A DNA stretch of 6,131 nt from Colimorpha_A sp964630635. GTDB taxonomy: Bacteria > Bacillota > Clostridia > Oscillospirales > CAG-272. Both the position numbers and the translations under genes were made by a program. The stretch is from positions 1 through 6,131 of the forward strand of contig CAZVVM010000101.1 in NCBI GenBank assembly GCA_964630635.1. Direction: 5' to 3'. Positions 1-4,856 of the stretch are shown here, piece after piece (position 1 is the stretch's first letter; every line of letters begins with the position of its first letter). The notes beneath the pieces are model-generated. The model did no database searches and was not told the origin of the DNA. It saw only the letters and a program-made list of their open reading frames with translations.

Positions 1-27
1 AACGGCAGCAAGGGCGAGACCGGAGAC
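1..27 (+). other. Collagen-like Gly-X-Y triplets at the 5' edge
   Basis: Codons 2-10 read GSK GET GDA, three consecutive Gly-X-Y triplets with the charged X/Y residues usual in bacterial and phage collagen-like stalks. The run ends at the 'TDIGLEAG' header. It is probably the tail of a longer stalk upstream, but three triplets alone are weak evidence. Confidence 0.4.
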
Positions 28-1965
28 GCAACCGATATTGGACTTGAAGCGGGAGAAGCAGAATATTCGGTCAAGCAGAGCCGACATCCGGATAGCTCGC
101 AGAATCACGCGTATCAGCGCGGCGGTGTATCTCTCGGCGGAAACACGCAGGCGGGCGTAACCGAGGAGGAATATAACGCAAGCGACAAGTATAAGCAGTG
201 GGACGGCACGAAGTTCCTTGAGTGGCTTGAAACATTCGGTTTTCAGCTTGCCTGGGGCGACGGTTCAAAAGCAAGAGGTCGCAACTCAATGGCAGGTAAC
301 GAGGGCTGTGAGGCGAATGCCAAAAACTCGTCTGCGCTCGGGCTCAAGGTTATCGTAGATTTTCTTAACGGATTTGGCGCAGGACAGTATAACGAGAATC
401 TTCCCGACAGTCTTGTAGAATTTGGTTGCGGCAACTCGGGCTGGAAACAAAACGGCTTCGCTATGGACACGACGGGTACGATTAAAACCCGTACCGTTCG
501 CCCGAAGGCGTCGGGGTCGTTTGACCTCGGCGCGTCAAACTTTGTTTGGCGATACATATATGCTTTTTACATAAAAGCGCAGTCGTCGATAGAAACGCCG
601 CTTATCACGGCGACCAAAGCGAAAGTAACTACCGCGCCGACGGAAGATACCGACGTCGTGCGGCTTACAGACCTGCCCGACGTCGGACTTGAAGCCGGCA
701 CAGGAAATAACGCGACACAACAGGTATCAACGACGGCATCGGGCGAGTATTCTTTCGCCAAAGGATATAAGTCGAAGGCAAGCGGAAGCAAAGCAAGCGC
801 GGAAGGGTCGGCAGGCGAGGCAGCCGGAGAAGCGTCGCACGTTGAAGGACTTCGAACGATAGCAACGGGGCAAGGCGCGCACGCCGAAGGACGTTCAAGC
901 GGATATTTATCCGACTATGCTAACGCGAATGAAGCGGCGCAAAGCGGCAATTTTACTGCGGCTACGGGGGACGGCTCACACGCAGAAGGGCGAAACACTC
1001 AAGCAATCGGCGCATACTCGCACACAGAAGGAAAGAACACAAAGGCAAGTGAAGAAAATGCACACGCAGAAGGTTATAATACAACCGCAAGCGGAAAGAA
1101 TGCACACGCAGAAGGCGGCAGCGCTGCGGCTTCTGCCGACAATTCACACGCCGAGGGTTCTAATACACTCGCAAAGGCGAACGGCGCACACGCCGAAGGA
1201 ACGGACACAAATGCGTCGGGTATTGCCGCACACGCGGAGGGTAATATGACGACCGCAAAGGGAGAATACTCCCACGCCGAGGGATTTACCACTTCCGCAG
1301 GCGGTCAAGGTTCACACGCGGAAGGTAGGAACACGGAGGCGAAAGGCGACAATGCACACGCGGAGGGTTATGCAAGCGTAGCACTCGGAGTGAACGCTCA
1401 CGCAGAGGGCGGAGCTACTTACGCGAGCGGTGAATGCGCACACGCGGAGGGTAACGATACGACCGCTTCGGGGATAAACGCACACGCGGAGGGAAACAGC
1501 ACGGTTGCGAGCGGAAACGACTCCCACGCCGAGGGCTATGAAGCAAAAGCTATCGGCAAAAATACTCACGCAGAGGGTTGTCAGACACAGGCGACAAACG
1601 ACCACGCTCACGCTGAAGGTAATGAAACTATTGCTAGTGGGACTGAATCACATGCTGAAGGTTATAATACAACAGCTTCGGGTAAGCAGTCGCACGCAGA
1701 AGGCGCTTCGACCACCGCGTCACACGACCGCTCACACGCCGAGGGCTACGGTACGAGGACGAGCGCAACGGATCAGCACGTTGAAGGCAGATGGAACAAA
1801 GACGAGCCGACGGCATTCCATATCACCGGTTGCGGTTCGAGCGATACTGACCTTGACAACTGCTTTACGTCGGGCGTGACCGAGGACGGTCATAAGTACT
1901 TAAAGATCGGCGACACTATGCTGACCGAGGGGCAGCTTATCAAGCTGCTTGCGCTTATAAGCTGA
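1..1965 (+). CDS. Phage tail fibre / receptor-binding protein with YadA-head-like HAEG repeats (5' partial)
   Basis: The frame is open from base 1 to the TGA at 1963-1965, giving 654 visible residues; the true start lies upstream. ATG 289 is internal, because the frame before it encodes the same kind of protein. Visible order: collagen-like triplets GSK-GET-GDA (residues 2-10); a header 'DIGLEAG' (12-18); a short YadA-head-like stretch (about 84-114, with SKARG and NSSALG); a linker with 'DLGASNFVWRYIYA', typical of phage fibres; a second header 'DVGLEAG' (227-233); then 24 units of 14 residues centred on HAEG (249-596); and a 58-residue C-terminal domain ending 'TMLTEGQLIKLLALIS', an ending I recall from clostridial phage tail proteins. 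Such repeats form trimeric beta-rolls in YadA-type adhesins, so a trimeric, rod-like, surface-binding fibre is inferred. It sits just before the lysis genes, a usual place for receptor-binding proteins. A baseplate or other structural appendage protein is the alternative. The receptor cannot be told from sequence. Confidence 0.85.
   Translation, partial: NGSKGETGDATDIGLEAGEAEYSVKQSRHPDSSQNHAYQRGGVSLGGNTQAGVTEEEYNASDKYKQWDGTKFLEWLETFGFQLAWGDGSKARGRNSMAGNEGCEANAKNSSALGLKVIVDFLNGFGAGQYNENLPDSLVEFGCGNSGWKQNGFAMDTTGTIKTRTVRPKASGSFDLGASNFVWRYIYAFYIKAQSSIETPLITATKAKVTTAPTEDTDVVRLTDLPDVGLEAGTGNNATQQVSTTASGEYSFAKGYKSKASGSKASAEGSAGEAAGEASHVEGLRTIATGQGAHAEGRSSGYLSDYANANEAAQSGNFTAATGDGSHAEGRNTQAIGAYSHTEGKNTKASEENAHAEGYNTTASGKNAHAEGGSAAASADNSHAEGSNTLAKANGAHAEGTDTNASGIAAHAEGNMTTAKGEYSHAEGFTTSAGGQGSHAEGRNTEAKGDNAHAEGYASVALGVNAHAEGGATYASGECAHAEGNDTTASGINAHAEGNSTVASGNDSHAEGYEAKAIGKNTHAEGCQTQATNDHAHAEGNETIASGTESHAEGYNTTASGKQSHAEGASTTASHDRSHAEGYGTRTSATDQHVEGRWNKDEPTAFHITGCGSSDTDLDNCFTSGVTEDGHKYLKIGDTMLTEGQLIKLLALIS
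250..342 (+). repeat. Short YadA-head-like segment, about two degenerate 14-residue units
   Basis: The protein reads AWGDGSKARGRNSMAG followed by NEGCEANAKNSSALG. Ser/Cys and Ala/Gly positions recur at a 14-residue spacing (S at 265 and C at 307; S at 286 and S at 328), and 'NSSALG' resembles the NSVAIG core of YadA heads. It lacks the His-Ala-Glu-Gly core of the main array, so it is a separate, diverged module of the same fold type. Confidence 0.5.
745..1788 (+). repeat. Tandem in-frame 42-bp (14-residue) HAEG repeats, 24 units
   Basis: The consensus unit is x-x-[SA]-H-A-E-G-x-x-T-x-A-S-G. Nineteen units carry exact HAEG; the others read FAKG, SAEG, HVEG (twice) and HTEG. All have the 14-residue period except unit 4 (871-969), which has 19 extra residues, and unit 24, cut after its first seven. 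Synonymous positions vary widely between units (GCA, GCC, GCG, GCT for Ala; GAA, GAG for Glu) while the core residues hold, which indicates selection on protein rather than DNA. Units 11, 13, 14, 16 and 17 share the spelling cacgcggaNgg, suggesting later local duplication. Confidence 0.95.
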
Positions 1966-1983
1966 ACGCATAATTTTTCACAA

Positions 1984-2008
1984 GGGTAGGATTTAATATA
2001 TTCTACCC
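1984..2008 (+). other. Small intergenic inverted repeat (hairpin)
   Basis: GGGTAG (1984-1989) pairs with CTACCC (2003-2008). The stem can extend inward by a G-U and two A-T pairs around a 7-nt AT-rich loop. No T-run follows, so it is not a classic intrinsic terminator. It lies 19 nt past the fibre stop codon and about 28 nt before the next RBS. It could protect or process the transcript at the fibre/lysis boundary. Confidence 0.4.
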
Positions 2009-2035
2009 CATATAGTACAATAAAATCATCAAACG

Positions 2036-2042
2036 AAAGGAG
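2036..2042 (+). promoter_or_regulatory. RBS of the coiled-coil membrane protein
   Basis: AAAGGAG lies 8 nt before ATG 2051, a strong Shine-Dalgarno match at a good distance. It fixes the start of the first lysis-cassette gene. Confidence 0.85.
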
Positions 2043-2050
2043 CGGGACTT

Positions 2051-2308
2051 ATGACGTGGGAGATCGTTGCCGGGATAATTACGCTGTTCACATTTATCGG
2101 CTTGATAGGGGCGTGGGTGAGCAAGCTTTCAAAGACGCTCGGCGTTCTCGAAAATACCATTCAGATATTGAATCAGACCATAGGCGAGTTCAAAAAGAAC
2201 AGTCACGTGACGCACGAAAAGCTTTTTGAACGACTGAACAAAGACGAAAAAACACTTGAAAATCACGAGGTCAGAATAAAAGACCTTGAAAAAGAAAGGG
2301 GAAAGTAA
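2051..2308 (+). CDS. Small membrane-anchored coiled-coil protein, holin-associated
   Basis: 85 residues. Residues about 4-24 (IVAGIITLFTFIGLIGAWV) form one hydrophobic helix. Residues about 27-83 are charged and helical with heptad-like spacing of I/L/F (L62, L69, I76), predicting a coiled coil. It begins 8 nt after a strong AAAGGAG and ends 1 nt before the holin ATG, so the two are almost certainly cotranslated. Small proteins like this are frequent just before holins in Gram-positive phages. XhlA of the Bacillus PBSX lysis operon is a comparable case, but there the membrane helix is at the C-terminus, whereas here it is at the N-terminus. A helper or regulator of the holin is inferred from position; the exact role is unknown. 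Confidence 0.65.
   Translation: MTWEIVAGIITLFTFIGLIGAWVSKLSKTLGVLENTIQILNQTIGEFKKNSHVTHEKLFERLNKDEKTLENHEVRIKDLEKERGK
2295..2301 (+). promoter_or_regulatory. RBS that decides the holin start
   Basis: AAAGGGG lies 8 nt before ATG 2310. An in-frame TTG at 2286 would add eight residues, but it has no RBS at a suitable distance and would overlap the upstream gene. ATG 2310 is therefore preferred. Confidence 0.75.
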
Positions 2309-2309
2309 A

Positions 2310-2564
2310 ATGAAAAAGAATTTTCTTAAATGGCTCAAGGCAGCGGGGATCCGCGCGGTGAAGACGGTAGCTCAGACGGCGATAGCAGTTATCGGAACGT
2401 CGGCGATGCTTGACGAAGTCAACTGGATAGCGGTGCTTTCCGCATCGGCTCTCTCGGGAGTTCTTTCGCTTCTGACGAGCGTTGCAGGGCTGCCCGAGGT
2501 GAAGAAGGTAAATGCCGAGGGCGAGGAAATCAATAAGGGCTACGACGGGGAGGACGGCGAATGA
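2310..2564 (+). CDS. Phage holin, r1t-type (two transmembrane helices)
   Basis: 84 residues from ATG 2310. A basic amphipathic N-terminus (MKKNFLKWLKAAG) is followed by helix 1 (about 12-33), a short turn with the polar DEVNW (35-39), helix 2 (about 39-60, 'IAVLSASALSGVLSLLTSVA'), then 'GLPEV' and an acidic hydrophilic tail. The pattern 'RAVKTVAQTAIAVIGTSA...LSASALSGVLSLLTS.AGLPE' closely fits the r1t-like holins of clostridial and lactococcal phages. It would oligomerise in the cytoplasmic membrane and open holes at a set time, letting the downstream amidase reach the wall. Its stop codon overlaps the amidase start (ATGA), implying coupled translation. Confidence 0.9.
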   Translation: MKKNFLKWLKAAGIRAVKTVAQTAIAVIGTSAMLDEVNWIAVLSASALSGVLSLLTSVAGLPEVKKVNAEGEEINKGYDGEDGE

Positions 2565-3436
2565 GCGTAATAACCTGTATGCACACGCAGAGCCGTTGTT
2601 ACGGCGTTAAGCGTAAGTCCGCGAAGCCCATCGGCATCGTCGTACATAGCACGGGCGCGAATAACCCGTCGATAAAGCGTTGGTCACAGCCGTCGGATAA
2701 CGATCCGAAGCGCGGAGAGCTTCTTAAGCTCCTCGGCACGAATCAGTACGGGAACCATTGGAACCGCGCTGCCGCGAGCAAGGCGGTTCATTACGTGATC
2801 GGCAAGCTTGCTGACGGCACTGTGGCGACGGTGCAGAACCTTCCTGAAGACATCGCCTGCTGGGGCGCGGGCAAAGGTAAAAAGGGATCATACAATTACG
2901 ACCCCGTTGCACATATTCAGTTCGAGATATGCGAGGACAACCTTTGGGGAGAGAGCTACTTCCGCGCGGTCTACAAAGAAGCAACCGAGCTTTGCGCAGA
3001 TATCTGTCACCGTCACGGTTGGGACACGTCGGTTATCGTCTCACATAAGGAAGCACACGCGAAAGGGTACGGCTCAAACCACGCCGATATCGACCATTGG
3101 CTCAAGAACTTCAAGCTCACTATGAAAGACTTCCGCGCAGAGGTGCAGCGACTTCTTGATGAGATGAAGATCAAGCCGACTCCCGAAGAAATTATCGAGG
3201 AACCTGTTCCCGAACCTGTTCCCGAAGAGTTCAAGCCGTACAAAGTGAAAGTCAACACCAAGTCGGGCGTGAAGATACGCTCCGGCGCGGGAACGAACTA
3301 TGCAAAAGTCGGCGCGATAAAGAACGGCACCGCCGTCACCATCGTCGAGGAATCTACGGGGGCAGGCGCGAAGCTCTGGGGCAAGCTCTCCGACGGCAGA
3401 GGGTGGATAGCGGTGGATTATTGCGTGAAAGTATGA
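2561..3436 (+). CDS. Endolysin: N-acetylmuramoyl-L-alanine amidase (Amidase_2/PGRP) with C-terminal SH3 domain
   Basis: 291 residues; start ATG 2561 overlaps the holin stop and is preceded by GGGGAGG at 2547-2553. Residues about 20-185 form the amidase domain that cuts the bond between muramic acid and L-Ala of the stem peptide. Visible key sites are H29 in 'GIVVHSTG', E122 in 'IQFEICED', H162 in 'IVSHKEAH', and the 'GSNHADIDHW' block (171-180). H29, H162 and a residue of the last block (D176 or H179) are the likely zinc ligands, and E122 a likely catalytic glutamate, by analogy to the family. A Pro/Glu linker (about 206-223, with repeated EPVP) leads to a bacterial SH3 domain (about 226-291; 'VKIRSGAGTNYAKVG', 'RGWIAVDYCVKV') expected to bind the wall. 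There is no signal peptide, so export depends on the holin. Domain completeness suggests an active enzyme. Confidence 0.93.
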   Translation: MSVITCMHTQSRCYGVKRKSAKPIGIVVHSTGANNPSIKRWSQPSDNDPKRGELLKLLGTNQYGNHWNRAAASKAVHYVIGKLADGTVATVQNLPEDIACWGAGKGKKGSYNYDPVAHIQFEICEDNLWGESYFRAVYKEATELCADICHRHGWDTSVIVSHKEAHAKGYGSNHADIDHWLKNFKLTMKDFRAEVQRLLDEMKIKPTPEEIIEEPVPEPVPEEFKPYKVKVNTKSGVKIRSGAGTNYAKVGAIKNGTAVTIVEESTGAGAKLWGKLSDGRGWIAVDYCVKV

Positions 3437-3439
3437 AAG

Positions 3440-3445
3440 AAAGGA
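3440..3445 (+). promoter_or_regulatory. RBS of the 439-residue protein
   Basis: AAAGGA lies 9 nt before ATG 3455 in the 18-nt gap after the amidase stop. The short gap leaves no room for a separate promoter, so the gene is read from the lysis transcript. Confidence 0.7.
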
Positions 3446-3454
3446 TAAAAGAAA

Positions 3455-4774
3455 ATGGCGATTAAAAACGCATCATTTATAAACCGCGCCAGCTTGAACA
3501 ATGCAAGTTCCGATTTTGAAAGGAATGCGAGAAATAACATTTCAGAATTGGAAAAACAATTTGCTCAACATCAATACCACCCAAACGGAGATCATCGAAC
3601 CGCCGAAGAAAAATCAAAACAAGAGCGAGAATTTGTGATGACACAGCTGCCGGATGAATATAAAGATTTTTACAAATCACTATATCCTACTGTCTATGCG
3701 CCAGCAGCAAACTCGGAAAAAATCAAACAAACGACAATTCCCGGATACACGGCAGAAGAACGCGAAAAATTGCTTGGAATATCAAAGCCGATTGTAAACA
3801 CTTCTCCAAGTACCGATACTTCGTCGGGAACAACCACCGACACTAATACGTCGACAGGAACAACTCCAAGCACGAGCGGCGAGCAGAGCGACGGAAGTTA
3901 TTCCTTCAAAGACTATGACGATCTTATGAGCTTCATATCCGGGATGCAAAACCAGGCGGGCGAAGGTCACGATATCTACAAAGGGCAGATGTTGAGCGCA
4001 TCCGATTACACCGACGATTTTGCAAAGTGGTTGCAAGACGTAAGAGACATTGTTATGAAAGAAGTCCAAGCGAACCCTCTTGAAACCGATTGGGGCAAGG
4101 GAATCCTCGATTACTACGGCGTTCTCGGCGACAATTCCGCAAACGCAGTAAACGCGGCTACGGCAGGCGAAAACGCGGGCAACATTGATTCCTTCGCCGC
4201 CGCGAATGCTGAAAGACAGAGAGTATCAAAACTCGGTCAAGGCATTCAGTCGGTAATGGGAATGAGTACCGAGCGATTTAATAATATGATCGCGGGGCTT
4301 GAAAGCATAGGTGTTAATACCGAGCGTCTCTTCGGAACACAGGGCGATTTGGTAGATACCGCAAGGCAATACGCGACTGATTTGTATACGACAGACGCTT
4401 CATCTACTGCGGCTTATAATGAGCTTATGGCACAGCTTGAGGGTAATACGACTAATACAACTGTCTTGGATAACGAAGCTGTAATCTCTGCGTTGAAAAA
4501 CGCCTATAGTAATCTTAATGTTATAGGAGGAGACAGCGAAGAAATTGACTGGACTGCCACCGATGCAGAAACTTGGAAAGAAGCGATAGAAGCGCTTAAA
4601 ACCAACTCTTACTATTCGGGCTTGACCGACGATTATCTCAACGCACTTGTGGCGCAGATAATGAAGGGAACACAGGCGGAGACGACTGCCGAGACGGAAA
4701 CAAATCCTAATATGGTAGATATTTCAAAATTGCCCGCTTGGATCAGAAACCTTCTATTTATTCAAACAACTTAA
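3455..4774 (+). CDS. Unrecognised 439-residue phage protein with Ser/Thr-rich hinge
   Basis: I cannot assign a family with confidence. Residues 1-110 are charged, Asn/Gln-rich and mostly helical ('NNISELEKQFAQHQ'). Residues about 115-147 are a low-complexity Ser/Thr/Asp/Gly hinge. Residues 148-220 are helical with several aromatics ('KDYDDLMSFISGM', 'WLQDVRDIVMKEV'). Residues about 220-330 include an Ala/Asn-rich stretch ('SANAVNAATAGENAGNIDSF'), then 'FAAANAERQRVSKLGQGIQ'. The C-terminus (410-439) has a short Thr/Glu tract and a hydrophobic end (LPAWIRNLLFI). No signal peptide, clear membrane helix or catalytic motif is visible. It lies 18 nt after the endolysin and before another large helical protein; a virion-internal or structural role is inferred from that pairing. 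Codons vary along the gene: AT-rich near the N-terminus and at 4380-4530, GC-richer between. Confidence 0.55.
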   Translation: MAIKNASFINRASLNNASSDFERNARNNISELEKQFAQHQYHPNGDHRTAEEKSKQEREFVMTQLPDEYKDFYKSLYPTVYAPAANSEKIKQTTIPGYTAEEREKLLGISKPIVNTSPSTDTSSGTTTDTNTSTGTTPSTSGEQSDGSYSFKDYDDLMSFISGMQNQAGEGHDIYKGQMLSASDYTDDFAKWLQDVRDIVMKEVQANPLETDWGKGILDYYGVLGDNSANAVNAATAGENAGNIDSFAAANAERQRVSKLGQGIQSVMGMSTERFNNMIAGLESIGVNTERLFGTQGDLVDTARQYATDLYTTDASSTAAYNELMAQLEGNTTNTTVLDNEAVISALKNAYSNLNVIGGDSEEIDWTATDAETWKEAIEALKTNSYYSGLTDDYLNALVAQIMKGTQAETTAETETNPNMVDISKLPAWIRNLLFIQTT

Positions 4775-4805
4775 TCAAAACACGCGAGGGCGTAACGCTA
4801 AAACA

Positions 4806-4842
4806 AGGCGGGAAGCTCTATAGCTTCCCGCTTAATTATATT
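4806..4842 (+). terminator. Intrinsic-terminator-like hairpin
   Basis: GCGGGAAGCT (4808-4817) pairs perfectly over 10 bp with AGCTTCCCGC (4822-4831) around the loop CTAT. A G-U and an A-T pair extend the stem outward. The tail is TTAATTATATTATA, T/A-rich but without an unbroken T-run. It begins 31 nt after the stop of the 439-residue gene. The tail merges into the RBS of the next gene, so termination is probably partial, or the hairpin serves as an RNA-stabilising or regulatory element. Confidence 0.6.
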
Positions 4843-4846
4843 ATAT

Positions 4847-4851
4847 GGAGG
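4847..4851 (+). promoter_or_regulatory. RBS that decides the start of the last gene
   Basis: GGAGG is followed by two in-frame ATGs, at 4854 (2 nt spacing) and 4857 (5 nt spacing). The second has the more usual distance and is chosen; the choice changes only one residue. Confidence 0.75.
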
Positions 4852-4856
4852 AAATG

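Noticed and set aside
289..291. ATG as the start of the fibre gene
   Set aside because: The frame is open back to base 1 and encodes matching sequence (a 'GLEAG' header and the first half of the YadA-like segment), and no RBS precedes the ATG.
1074..1611. Minus-strand open frames across the repeat array
   Set aside because: They follow the repeat periodicity and high GC of the coding strand; there is no RBS or recognisable protein.
745..1788. CRISPR array or non-coding satellite
   Set aside because: The 42-bp units are in frame, have no constant repeat with unique spacers, and vary at synonymous positions; they are protein-coding.
917..1879. Second-frame + strand open frames (917-1249 and 1505-1879) rich in His, Thr, Arg and Lys
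   Set aside because: They are out-of-frame readings of the HAEG repeat. Their low-complexity composition and lack of an RBS mark them as shadows.
745..1965. Diversity-generating retroelement variable region in the fibre gene
   Set aside because: No reverse transcriptase, template repeat or C-type-lectin-like variable domain is present in the window; variation between units is better explained by repeat evolution.
2286..2288. TTG as holin start
   Set aside because: It overlaps the upstream gene and lacks a well-placed RBS, while ATG 2310 has AAAGGGG at 8 nt and gives a normal r1t-holin N-terminus.
2724..3261. Minus- and plus-strand open frames inside the amidase gene
   Set aside because: The amidase frame carries all family motifs; the others have no RBS and no recognisable sequence.
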